DNA from: Acrasis kona
Taxonomy: Eukaryota > Heterolobosea > Eutetramitea > Acrasida > Acrasidae
DNA: 64,000 bases
Assembly: GCA_026419775.2 (NCBI GenBank)
Contig: JAOPGA020000178.1
Location: 1-64,000, forward strand
Direction of reading: 5' to 3'
Shown: positions 12,601 through 22,232 of the stretch, in pieces
Layout of the letters: each line of letters starts with the position of its first letter
How positions within the stretch are numbered: position 1 is the first letter of the stretch
Position numbers and translations under genes: made by a program
The notes under the pieces: generated by a model
Told to the model about the DNA's origin: nothing
The model's input: the letters and a program-made list of their open reading frames with translations, nothing else
Databases searched by the model: none

Positions 12601-14610
12601 AATGTACCCGACGAAAACAACGTTACTCCATTCGAGTATGTTATTCAACATCCATTATTTGGTAGCTTCGATAACTCTACAATCATTGATTTGATGATGA
12701 AGCACGGTGCCGATGTTGACAGAGTAGATGATCAACAACGTACGCCTTTATATTATGCGAGCTTACGAATGGATAATGTGCTCACGTACTCATTATTGAA
12801 CGTTGGAATGGCCAAATTTGATCAAAAAGTTGTTGAAAGTGCTCGAAAAGATTTGGACAAGTACAGAACCGAAACGCTACATTTAACAGAGCCAGAATCA
12901 GTTCAGAAACATAGGAGCGTAATCAATGTTGATCAAGATGCCGATGAGACTAGAGAACGATTGGAAGAAGAGCGTGAGAAGAAGCTCAAATCACAAAAAT
13001 TACACTTTGCAATCGACAAGCAAGTGAATATGGCCGCAACCACTGAGGTGTACAGCGATCCAACCACTGGTGAACTATATGACATCATGTTACAAAAAAC
13101 TCAAATTGATTGGGGCGCGAATGGCTGTAATAATTTCTACAAGATGCAAATCTTGTTCAACCCTCTACAACCTCATCTCTATGTGTTATGGAATCGATGG
13201 GGACGAGTAGGCGATCAAGGTCAGCACCAAAGAACAGCGTATAGTGCTGCCGAAGAGGTCGTAACGGAATTCAAAAAGATTTTCAAAAGTAAAACAAAGA
13301 ATGAGTGGAGCCATCGCGGTGGCGACCAATTTGTCAAACAACCCGGTATGTACAGCATCGTGGATGTTAGGTGTCATATTGAGGTGGACGATTTGCTCAA
13401 CAACATCCAATGGGATGCACCAGAGGTTGCTCAGAAAACAGTCGTAAGCGATACTAGTTTGGTCAAGGCCATCAAGAAGTTCTGCGATACTGATTTGTTG
13501 AAGAAGTATACTACTCAGAAATGTGGTAGTGCGATATTAGGCGATCTTAAAAAAGACGCAGTCAAGAAAGGGCTCGATCTTTTGAATAAAATACTAGCCG
13601 ATATCAAGGAACTAAATGATGGCGTATTAGTAGAAGAGGAAAATAAGGGTGATGCCATGGAAGTAGATGGTGAAGGATTCAATAATCAAGAACCAAAGAG
13701 AAGAGAATTGAATCCAACGGAACGTAGAGAAAAGTTCGATCAGCTCACTGAGAAGAGCAATCAGTTTTATACCATGGTACCTCATGCGGAGTTTACTAAT
13801 TCAGCTTTTATTCCAATCACTAATGCAGATCAAGTAGCCAAGAAGAAGGCCATGTTAGCAAAGTTGTTAGATTTACAAATTGCCAAGAAGATTATTTTTG
13901 CGGCACAGAATCGCGTCAAGGATGTCAATCCAATTGACTATGTTTATTTTGCGTTCAATTCGCACTTTGCACGAGTACAAGACGCAGATCCTGATTTCGA
14001 AATGATCAGGAAGTATATCAGCAACACTTCTACTACAGCCAGAATCAAGAGCATCTTCAGAGTGGTGAGACATGTGGAGCAAGAGAGATACAAACCATTT
14101 GAGAGCGATAAGAACAGAATGCTACTATGGCATGGGTCCTCTGCTAGTAACTACTTAAGCATTCTAAGTAGCGGACTTCGTATTGCGCCACCTGAGGCTC
14201 CCGTATCCGGATACATGTTCGGAAAAGGTGTATACTTTAGCGACGTTTTTAAAAAGAGCGAGAGTTACTGTCACGCGCACATGTTCAATGGTCGTGCGTA
14301 TTTGATGTTATGTGAAGTAGCGTTGGGTGATATGAGTAACCAGTACAATGCCAATTATATGGAGACACCACAGCCAGGTACTTTGTCAACAAAGGGACTC
14401 GGTAGAAATGCTCCTGACTATACAAAGCCCTCGTTTGTTATGTATGATGGAGTGAAGGTTCCATTGCAGGAAGTTGTTCAAGATGATACAGGGAATTATA
14501 CCAGGAAGTACAGTTTAAATTATAACGAGTACATAGTTTACAACGAAGCTCAAGTCAAGATAAGGTATCTTATACAAGTGAAGAATGGGCCATCTAGAAA
14601 CAAGAAATAA
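6669..14610 (+). CDS. Giant ankyrin-repeat, WGR and PARP-catalytic protein (one frame break)
   Basis: Predicted nuclear poly(ADP-ribose) polymerase of about 2,640 residues. Order: a Lys/Arg-rich and acidic N-terminus with likely nuclear signals (residues 1-240); many ankyrin repeats in blocks from about 250 to 2,030, with TPLH(Y/W)A-type cores, broken by helical and acidic linkers; a WGR domain near 2,120-2,240 (NRWGRVGDQGQ); a PARP regulatory helical domain; and the catalytic domain with the H-Y-E triad in LLWHGSSASN (about 2,486), FGKGVYFSD and NYNEYIVYN. The triad implies chain-forming activity. Ankyrin plus WGR plus catalytic order resembles nematode PME-5 rather than vertebrate tankyrase, which has SAM and no WGR. 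The frame changes near 7903-7936: either a 34-nt intron (7903-7936) or one surplus base near 7917. The second keeps an unbroken ankyrin helix and seems more likely. Confidence 0.9.
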
Positions 14611-14787
14611 TTGACAAAGTCGCACGCAGTGTGTAATAAATTCATCCTCCTTGTCAAAGAACACTGTTAAACTACCATCTTCACGCATGCCCTTAAATGA
14701 CACATCTTATGTGCTCTTTTCAAGTAAACATATGGTAATAATACTTAACAAAAGATCAAAAAGGTAGAACACCAGTCAACACCATCA

Positions 14788-15387
14788 ATGGCCTCTGAGG
14801 AAGCATTTATCTTTGACGACGATCCAACCCATCACACGGTATCAAACGACGAAATAGAGAGGAAGAACAAAATTTTTTTGGAGGAAGCAAGGAAAGAGAG
14901 TATACCTGCAGTGGTGAACGGACAAGCCAACACCATCGCGTACTTTAAAAAGATTGGCAAGATACTGCAGAGGCTTAACTACCACACAACTTCAACAAGA
15001 AGTTTATGCGACACCACAAGTTTCATAGAGAAAAATGAAGAAGGAGAGAAGTTGGATCCAGTCGCAATCTTCCGTTTCAACCAGGTTGAGATCCGTGCAA
15101 GACAGCAAGAAGGAGTATTAGGAGCACCTATTGGAGGCGACATCAACAGGAATTCAAATGCAATTTTACAACATTTCATTAACAACGGAGGAGACGTTTA
15201 CAAAGACTTCAAACATGATGACGTCTTGTCTTTCGACACCGGTGATCAAATCACTGCAGCGGCTTTCTCTTTACGTGATCAACTCCCATGGACAGCAAGA
15301 ACACCAGCTTTCCCAAACACTGTCGGAACCATTGTGATCGTGAGCCCAAGCACACCAAAGTTATCAGTGAACGTCTATGAATTGTGA
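14788..15387 (+). CDS. Hypothetical protein, 199 residues
   Basis: Single-exon frame with good codon character, an ATG shortly after an A-rich leader, and an AATAAA hexamer just after the stop. The protein is hydrophilic with an acidic start (FIFDDDP) and a segment IRARQQEGVLGAPIGGD followed by NSNAILQHFI. I see no signal peptide, membrane segment or cysteine motif, and I do not recognise the family. It lies between the PARP gene and a DUF4246 gene, all on the same strand, but with separate leaders, so no functional link can be drawn. Confidence 0.65.
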   Translation: MASEEAFIFDDDPTHHTVSNDEIERKNKIFLEEARKESIPAVVNGQANTIAYFKKIGKILQRLNYHTTSTRSLCDTTSFIEKNEEGEKLDPVAIFRFNQVEIRARQQEGVLGAPIGGDINRNSNAILQHFINNGGDVYKDFKHDDVLSFDTGDQITAAAFSLRDQLPWTARTPAFPNTVGTIVIVSPSTPKLSVNVYEL

Positions 15388-15651
15388 AAATAAAACTATT
15401 TTTCTTTATAAATTTTTCAATTTATTTGTGGAATTGTAAAGCATGATGTGCTTATGTTGTTTCAAATCCAAAGAGAAGAAAGATAGAGACGCTTAGGATC
15501 CTACAAGTACGTTCTTTGTAAAGGAGGTAGATCAAGAAGCGATGCAGTATTCTCGATTGGAAAGTTCACATTAGCGGAAGATCTACAGGTTCGGATTTTA
15601 AGAGACTTTTTAAGGATAACTTCACATGTTTTTTGGCAATCTTTTACAAAA

Positions 15652-17397
15652 ATGAGAATTAGAAGAGAATTAGACAAAGAAGAGGATGACAATGGCTCTG
15701 TCAAATATGCAAGAACCGATCGCGAACCAACCCTCCCGTCTGTCTTTGAAATAATGGAGGAAGAAAACCTTTCAAATCCTTTTCAAAAGCAAGAGTATGG
15801 AATAGGAGTACAACCCAAGACCCTTCTAGAGTTGGAAATGATTGGCGTAAGTGGTGAAATAAGGTCAAAAGAACGTTGGTGGGAGAAAATGAAAGACGAC
15901 AAGATTGTCAACAAATGGAGGGGAGAGTGCAAGCTGAGTAAGGAGGCGTTCGACTACATCTTGAAGGAACTGGACTATTATAACTATATTAGAGAAGGAA
16001 CCACACAAATGTCCCCGGTAGATTTAGTATGGCAGTCCGACGACCTAATCTCCGCCACAGACAAGCAAGAGCTTATCCGACAAGTAAAGAAGTTGGAGGA
16101 TGTACCAAGTGAACGTATGGACTGGCATCCAAATTCAAACGAACAAGTTTTGGATTTAGTACACCCCTCTTTGTATTGTTTGGTGAGTAATACATCAACA
16201 AAAATAAATAACGCATCCCTTGCAAGACAAAGTGCAAAAGATATGCTTTATCACATGAACACTGGTGAAGTAATTGTATTGAAGCATGACATTTTGGATG
16301 ACATGAGTTTTGTTTCAGACCAAACCCAGTGGATCCCATCGGAAGTCCAAGTTGACAGTGATGGAAAAGTCAAATTCTTATCCTATATTAACAATCTACA
16401 CCCACAGAATCACTCTGCTTTGTATGGGGTGCTCGAGAATATTACTGCCAAATTCGTCCCCCTTTGGGAGAATGTTTTGAAAGGGATGACCTCTTCACCA
16501 CCACCAAGATGCGAGGTTAGGCCATATTCATGGTATGAAAATAAAGAAAACATTGAGAGCAAGGCAAAATTCAGAGAACAATACAAGAAAGACAATCCTG
16601 ATCTTCCATCTGATGATGAGGACTTTGAAGATGCGTTTGAAGAAGAATGGGACATTGAGAAAGGGCATCATCTATATGTATCCGCCCCAACTGTGTACGA
16701 ATTCAAGACACCAGAAATTAATGAAAATTTTATTCTGAAAGACTCTCGCCTTCAAATCATTGTAAAACTGGCAAACATTCACCTTACACCCGAGAAACCC
16801 ACTTATGAAGGTGGTACGTACCATATCGAGGGTATGAAAAATGAGGGAATCGTCGCCTCTGGCATCTACTATTATGAATTTGATAATATTAGCGAATCAG
16901 TATTACGATTCAGAATGGCAGTGAGCGAACCAGAGTATGAGCAGGGTGATGACTTTGGCGTCAATGCCATATATGGCATCGGCAATGATGATAAATTAAA
17001 TCAAGTGGTGGGAGGCGTCATAACCAAACAAGATCGTTGTATTGCATTTCCAAATTCAATGCAACATCGTGTTGAACCATTCGAATTGGTCGATAAGACT
17101 CGTCCTGGCTATCGTAAAATCCTTGTCTTGTTCTTGATAGATCCTGGCACAAGAATCTTATCGACTGCAGACATTCCACCCCAACAAAAGGAATGGTTGG
17201 TGCAGGAACTCGCTTTGCATTTGAAAGAAAAGTTACCCATCGAAATCATTTCGTATATTGTACAATTTATGCCTTCGATGATGAACTTGGAGCAGGCAAA
17301 ACAACACAGAGACAAGTTGATGCAGGAAAGAGGAATGCTAGTCAGAGAACGCAACGAAATGACCTTTGAAAGAACCTTTTCCTTGTGTGAACATTAA
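15652..17397 (+). CDS. DUF4246 family protein, possible Fe(II)/2-oxoglutarate-type fold
   Basis: 581 residues, single exon. Recognised from family landmarks: MDWHPNSNEQVLDLVHPSLYCLV, SYINNLHP, QIIVKLANIHLTPEKP, GGTYHIEGMKNEGIVASGIYYY, AFPNSMQHRVEPFEL and PGYRKILVLFLIDP. This domain is best known from fungi, where it is uncharacterised. The spacing HIEG ... QHRVEPFEL ... GYRKI is compatible with a metal-binding H-x-E/D...H and a 2-oxoglutarate-binding Arg in a double-stranded beta-helix; that is inference. An acidic insert (SDDEDFEDAFEEE) splits the family core, and a C-terminal Arg/Glu/Met-rich helix follows. The upstream 260 bases show no further exon. Confidence 0.82.
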   Translation: MRIRRELDKEEDDNGSVKYARTDREPTLPSVFEIMEEENLSNPFQKQEYGIGVQPKTLLELEMIGVSGEIRSKERWWEKMKDDKIVNKWRGECKLSKEAFDYILKELDYYNYIREGTTQMSPVDLVWQSDDLISATDKQELIRQVKKLEDVPSERMDWHPNSNEQVLDLVHPSLYCLVSNTSTKINNASLARQSAKDMLYHMNTGEVIVLKHDILDDMSFVSDQTQWIPSEVQVDSDGKVKFLSYINNLHPQNHSALYGVLENITAKFVPLWENVLKGMTSSPPPRCEVRPYSWYENKENIESKAKFREQYKKDNPDLPSDDEDFEDAFEEEWDIEKGHHLYVSAPTVYEFKTPEINENFILKDSRLQIIVKLANIHLTPEKPTYEGGTYHIEGMKNEGIVASGIYYYEFDNISESVLRFRMAVSEPEYEQGDDFGVNAIYGIGNDDKLNQVVGGVITKQDRCIAFPNSMQHRVEPFELVDKTRPGYRKILVLFLIDPGTRILSTADIPPQQKEWLVQELALHLKEKLPIEIISYIVQFMPSMMNLEQAKQHRDKLMQERGMLVRERNEMTFERTFSLCEH

Positions 17398-17478
17398 AAC
17401 TTTTATTTCAAAGAAGGTTAGTAACAATTGAAAATTTCACTGTGCGCCAAATGTTTATGTAATGATTTTTATTTTCTT

Positions 17479-18709
17479 TTACAAATCAACAACACGCGTG
17501 AGCTTTTGAATGCGATTCAGCAATTGATCTCCATGCTTTATGACCTGTTGATACATTGCATTCTTCGCATCGGGTCTGTTGGTTTCAATGATTCCACCCA
17601 CTTTGTCAATCTTTGCATTTAAACGTCCGGCAGAGATGAATCTTGATAGTTCTTGATCCAAAAAGATGACGCCAAGACCAAATTGGTCAGCTGTCGAACT
17701 CAAAGTGACTGATTTGTATGATTCAAGGAATTGCGAGTAGGCACGAATACGCATCTCGCGGCTGTAGTGATGGACGTGGCGCGATAGGAATCTATCCTTC
17801 TTCATTTCGTCTGTAATGTCCACCAAAGCGACAAGGAAATCTCTGTATTGGCAATTATACAAGCTGTTCAAATAATCAGCTGCGTGTGGGATCTTACCAA
17901 CAACACTCAAAATGTCGCTGGAGTCTACCACGCGCTTCTTCATTTCTGGTCTCTCTAATGAGATCATGCTTACGATTATTGTATAAAACACAAATCTCTC
18001 GTATGACAACAACTCGGAGGAGCTGAATGTGGCAATGCTCTCCAAAAACAAACTAGCTGCTCCCTTGAAGTTGCGAACAATGAGTAAATAAAGTCCTTCG
18101 TATACTTTTAATCTGTTACGGCGCTCCCAATCACCTCCCTCTTCAATCATGCTGAATGATTTTAGCACATGCAACGAAATGATCCTTACCTTTTTGCCTT
18201 CTCAATGTTGCGTCTGAGTAGGTCCATGTCTAACCAACTGAAACCGATGCGTTGGATCGCAAACACAATGTCTAGTCTTTGGCCAAGTGCTACGGTCTTT
18301 TCTGTTGTTTGTCTGTATGCTTCTAATGCCTTTTCTTTGTCACCAATCTTGTGGTGGTACTCTGCGATGCTGAGGAGTGCCTCTCTGACTTCATTCTCAC
18401 CAAAGTTTTCTTCGACATCTGCAAGTTTGTCTTTCAATTCCTTGTGCTTCTCTTCATTCTTTTTTTGTAGTTCACTAACTAATTGTGCATCGCGTTTGAA
18501 TGAATTGGAATAGTTTTCGGTTAAATATTCATAGTATGGTGCCATGTCTGATCTTTAATATTCTGGAGAAATGTAGGATTCTTACCATTTTCTTTGACAA
18601 TTTGAAGTATTTGCTCTGTTGTGTTTGATTTGTCTGTTTCGTTACTTAATTTGAATAATAGATCAGCAAGCGTGATAAGGTGGTCGACGGGGATTACTTC
18701 CTCAGACAT
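17479..18709 (-). CDS. PSMD6: 26S proteasome lid subunit Rpn7 (PSMD6)
   Basis: Non-ATPase PCI-domain subunit of the proteasome lid, needed for lid assembly and substrate degradation. Exons are 18709-18586, 18547-18190 and 18151-17479, joined over two 38-nt introns, giving 384 residues (human 389). Joins restore the conserved segments NDMAPYYEYL and [25 protein letters not shown]. Helical TPR-like repeats come first (KALEAYRQTTEKTVALGQRLDIVF), then the PCI/winged-helix part with HHYSREMRIRAYSQFLESY and the C-terminal IDKVGGIIETNRPD and NRIQKLTRV. The N-terminus is shorter than in animals. Rpn12, another lid subunit, lies about 18 kb away on the other strand; nothing suggests co-regulation. Confidence 0.95.
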
Positions 18710-19008
18710 TTTTCGATTTTATTGTTGATCAACTGTCAACTTGGAAAGCTATTTTTGAATGCGATTCCGGAACAAACAATTATTCGACAAAGTCTTTCAA
18801 GATCGTGTTATAGCTGTGTATGCTTATCTACTTCGCATCTAATTTACATAATTATTTGAGAATGATTGCAGCATGAAAATTCTGATCGTTCGAATTTTGT
18901 AATCAACGATATCTAAAAATTGAACATCAAGATATTTTTACAAACAAGATTAATGAGCCCCAGTTAAATTTTGAATCTAATTCAGAGTTTATTACACACA
19001 ACAACAAC

Positions 19009-19657
19009 ATGAACGACAAAGTTTACATTGACTACAATGACATCCACAGAACATGTGCTGACACTGCTATGCGCATTAAATCATCAGGATTTGTTCCTGA
19101 TTTACTTTTAGCCATTGGAGGTGGAGGATACATACCAGCTCGCATTTTGCGCACATTTTTGAAGATACCTATTAAGACAGTTAGGTTTGTACTTTCACTG
19201 GTCTATTATGTAAACTTTCAAGTCTTGAGTTATACAACGACAAGATTAATAGACCAAATGACAACGTTGTTATAAGGCAGTGGGTCAAAGAAGAAGACAT
19301 TAAGGGCAAAAAAATCCTTGTTGTTGACGAAGTAGATGATACAAGAACGACATTGCACTTTTGTGTTGAAGAGCTTCAAAAATTCCAACCTGCAAGCGTA
19401 GCAGTGTTCGTCATACATAACAAAACAAAGGAGAAGAAGAGAGCACAGCACTGGGATAACGACGAGGTGAAAAAGGATTCAGTTCACATTGACCATTATT
19501 GGTCAGGTGTCAATGGTAAGTTTTGCAAACGGGCTTTTCATATTTACACACAAAAGTAGTACCAGATGCTTGGCTTGTTTATCCTTGGGATGCCGTCGAC
19601 ATCGATCAGCACTGCAAGAACAGTAGCACTGGCATACAACTCATGAAGTGCATGTAA
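19009..19657 (+). CDS. Purine (hypoxanthine/xanthine-guanine) phosphoribosyltransferase, yeast Hpt1/Xpt1-like
   Basis: Cytosolic purine-salvage enzyme transferring phosphoribose from PRPP to a 6-oxopurine. Exons are 19009-19184, 19223-19515 and 19560-19657, with introns of 38 and 44 nt, giving 188 residues. The PRPP-binding motif is ILVVDEVDDTRTTLHF (exon 2), preceded by the glycine loop AIGGGGYIPARILR in exon 1. The joins restore IKTVSLELYNDK and VNVPDAWLVYPWD. The DEVDDTRTTL form and short length match the fungal Hpt1/Xpt1 group (COG2236) better than the animal HPRT group; which purine it prefers cannot be read from sequence. Convergent with the next gene, about 150 bases apart. Confidence 0.88.
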
Positions 19658-19811
19658 TAATAAATTTTTCAAATTAAAAACAGTTTTAATCCACATCTTT
19701 TTCATAATGACTGTTATCTTCTACATCCAAGTACATTGCTTATTTTAATAAACACGCGAAGTTTGTCGACAACAAATTTTATTCAAAAATGATTTTGTAC
19801 AAGTTGGCATT

Positions 19812-21701
19812 TTAATGCGAGTTTAGGTAGGGTGTTACATCCTCTTTGATGAACATTCTTTGCATCATGATTAGAGAATGTGCTACCAAATGAATCATAT
19901 CAGAATTTTGTGTGGCCACGATCAAGTCATAACCATCTGGTAATTGTGCCTCCACAGTTCCCACGATCTTGTGGTTCTTCTTTACAACAAAGTCTCCTCC
20001 ATACTTTCCGACCATCTTCAAAACTTGAGCGTTGTCGCTCCTCTTGTAATTGAACTTCCTGTCCTTGGTCAATGGCTTGAAACGTTCTTTGCACAACCCA
20101 ATTTGACCTCTGCTGCTCCATATGGCGTACGTCTTGTGGAAGTGACCGTCTTCGTTTGTAATCTTGTACAATGGTCTATCGTCCTTGTCCCAAATTGTCG
20201 TGGTGCCACCAATGCGCATCTTGACTACATAGAGTGCTTCCTTGCTGTCGTTGAGCACTTCCAAGTTGACCGTGCTACCGATCTGTAAACTTGTCATTAT
20301 GGTGTCCTCGTGGTTGATCTTGAAATGTAAACGTTTGCTTGCCTCGACAGTCTTCTTCTTGGTGTCCTTTGTGTTGACAGCGTTCTTTTTGGCCATGCTG
20401 TTTTCACGTTCAATGTCATCAGCCAACTTGCGTTGACGCTCCCTCTCGTTCTCTTCATCTTCTCTTTGCATGCGTAGCGCCAACTCTCTGTCCTCGCGCT
20501 CTTGTTGAAGTCTGGCGCGGTTTCTCTCCATCATCATTCTTTCGCGTTGTTCGGCCAACTCTTGGTTGCGACGATCGATGGCCTCTTGTCTTTGGCGCTC
20601 GGCCTCAAGTGCTTCTAGACGTTGACGTTCCTCCTCTGCACGTCTCTGTCTCTCGAGTTGCATTTGTCTTTGGCGTTCCATCTCTTGTTGACGTTGGCGC
20701 TCGGCCTCAAGTTGTTGTTGACGCTCAATTTCTTGTCTTTGACGCTCCAAAGCGGCTTGTCTCTGACGCTCCGCCTCTTGTCTCTGGCGCTCTGCCTCCT
20801 GTCTTTGACGCTCGCGCTCTTGGGCTTCAAGTCTTGCACGTTCGCGCTCTTGTGCCTCCTTGCGTTGAAGCTCACGCTCTTGTGCCTCGCGTCTCTGTCT
20901 TTCTCTTTCGATTGCTTCTTGTCTTTGGCGCTCTTTGGCCAAGCGTTGTTGCTCCTCGTAGGCGCGTTGCTGTTGCTCATAAAGACGTTGTTGTTCCTCT
21001 TCATAGGCACGCTGTTGTTGGGCAGCGTATTCTTGTTGGTACTGGTACTCTTGTTGAGCCGCAATTTGATCTATGGAGTCCATCATTGTCGAGTTATCGA
21101 ATGGGTCATTTTGATGTTGTATCTTTTCTGGGAACAAACTTGAAACTGGACCTAGGGCACCAGTCTTTCCTTTATTAAGTTCATAATCGTTCTTTCTGTT
21201 CATCATTTCTCTCATGGGGAAGAGTTGGTCTGACGTTAGTTTCTCTTCAGCAGGTTGCCTCTGTTCAACAGGGGCAGTTCTTTGTGGCGGTGGCGCTCTC
21301 GACTGGGGAGGCGGTATTGAGCCACTTCTGGTCGCTGGGGGTGAAGTTCTTAAAGGAGCTTGTGTTCCTTGCATTACGTTATAAAAATTGTTGTTGTTTT
21401 GTACAGGCTTGTTGTATTGTTGATTAGCATGTTGTTGTTGATACTGCTGTTGCGGTTGGTATTGTTGTTGCTGATATTGTTGTGGTTGTGGTTGTTGTTG
21501 TTGTTGTTGTTGGCTTGGTTGATATTGGTTTTGATATTGTTGCTGTTGTTGCTGTTGCTGTTGGTTGTCCTGGAAAAAAAAGTCTTCGAACGGGTTCGCC
21601 AAGTCCGCGAAGGCGTCGTTGTCGTCAAAGGGGTTTGTCTTGGCAGGCTGTGTGGACGTCCCATATTGATGAGCGTATGAGGTGTTTTGATAGTGAGACA
21701 T
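19812..21701 (-). CDS. NPF-motif, Q-rich, coiled-coil protein with a C-terminal LURP/tubby-like domain
   Basis: 629 residues in one exon. Order: two NPF motifs (residues 23-25 and 36-38), the classic ligand of endocytic EH domains; a glutamine-rich tract about 45-110; a proline patch with PPPQRT; an Arg/Gln/Glu coiled coil about 225-450 built from RQRQEAE-type repeats; and a globular C-terminus about 460-629. That end has alternating strands, IWDKDDRPLYKI, and a final hydrophobic helix, resembling the LURP-one/scramblase/tubby C-terminal beta-barrel. This assignment is by eye and weak. A membrane or endocytic scaffold is a reasonable guess: NPF recruits EH proteins, the coil oligomerises, the barrel binds lipid. 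Codon choice of CAA/CAG runs makes both strands open here, so the antisense frames are shadows. Confidence 0.75.
   Translation of the reverse strand: MSHYQNTSYAHQYGTSTQPAKTNPFDDNDAFADLANPFEDFFFQDNQQQQQQQQQYQNQYQPSQQQQQQQPQPQQYQQQQYQPQQQYQQQHANQQYNKPVQNNNNFYNVMQGTQAPLRTSPPATRSGSIPPPQSRAPPPQRTAPVEQRQPAEEKLTSDQLFPMREMMNRKNDYELNKGKTGALGPVSSLFPEKIQHQNDPFDNSTMMDSIDQIAAQQEYQYQQEYAAQQQRAYEEEQQRLYEQQQRAYEEQQRLAKERQRQEAIERERQRREAQERELQRKEAQERERARLEAQERERQRQEAERQRQEAERQRQAALERQRQEIERQQQLEAERQRQQEMERQRQMQLERQRRAEEERQRLEALEAERQRQEAIDRRNQELAEQRERMMMERNRARLQQEREDRELALRMQREDEENERERQRKLADDIERENSMAKKNAVNTKDTKKKTVEASKRLHFKINHEDTIMTSLQIGSTVNLEVLNDSKEALYVVKMRIGGTTTIWDKDDRPLYKITNEDGHFHKTYAIWSSRGQIGLCKERFKPLTKDRKFNYKRSDNAQVLKMVGKYGGDFVVKKNHKIVGTVEAQLPDGYDLIVATQNSDMIHLVAHSLIMMQRMFIKEDVTPYLNSH
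21480..21564. repeat. Trinucleotide repeat encoding polyglutamine
   Basis: Runs of TTG/CTG (CAA/CAG on the coding strand) with interruptions, coding for the glutamine-rich tract of the 19812-21701 gene. It is likely to vary in length between strains. Confidence 0.85.
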
Positions 21702-22232
21702 GTTGTTTAATTGAGTTTTGTTTGATTTTTGGAAATTTTGTTTTTCACTAATTCAGTCTGAGTAATCCTATCTTTAGAATTTAAAAATAACTTAACAAGT
21801 GATTTATTTATGGAACGTCACAATCAAGGAACGCTTTCGTCAAATGTAGTCATATCAAATATGTGAGCGAAGCTGCCGAAGCATTGTAGGAATAAAAGCA
21901 TCTACAATGTAATTGTTAAGCATTTAGTGTTTAATATATTTATAATATATAAAGACATTGGCTCCAGTGGTGTCATCTTATGGGCTTTCGCTTCTGACAG
22001 ACCTGTTGTTTTCTATTTTCCACATGTGAGCTAATTTGGTTTCTGTGAATTTAACAAGTGGCACGTGACGCATTGTATGCTCGATGATCGCTATTTATTC
22101 ACTTAATATTTTTTTCAACACTTATGCCATCTGTCTATACTCAGTTACAATGACGTAGATAGTTGATCAATCAGGGTTGACTATTTTATTTGGTCAATTT
22201 AGTTGGCACAAGCCTGAGAATCACATTAAACG
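21702..22232. other. Intergenic region between divergent genes
   Basis: About 530 AT-rich bases between the divergent coiled-coil gene and the beta-COP gene. No supported coding or RNA gene; presumably two promoters. Confidence 0.5.

Noticed and set aside
20609..21680. Long plus-strand and minus-strand alternative frames opposite the coiled-coil/Q-rich gene
   Set aside because: They are shadows of CAA/CAG and CGT-rich repeats; translations are Leu/Val- or Asn-only low complexity.
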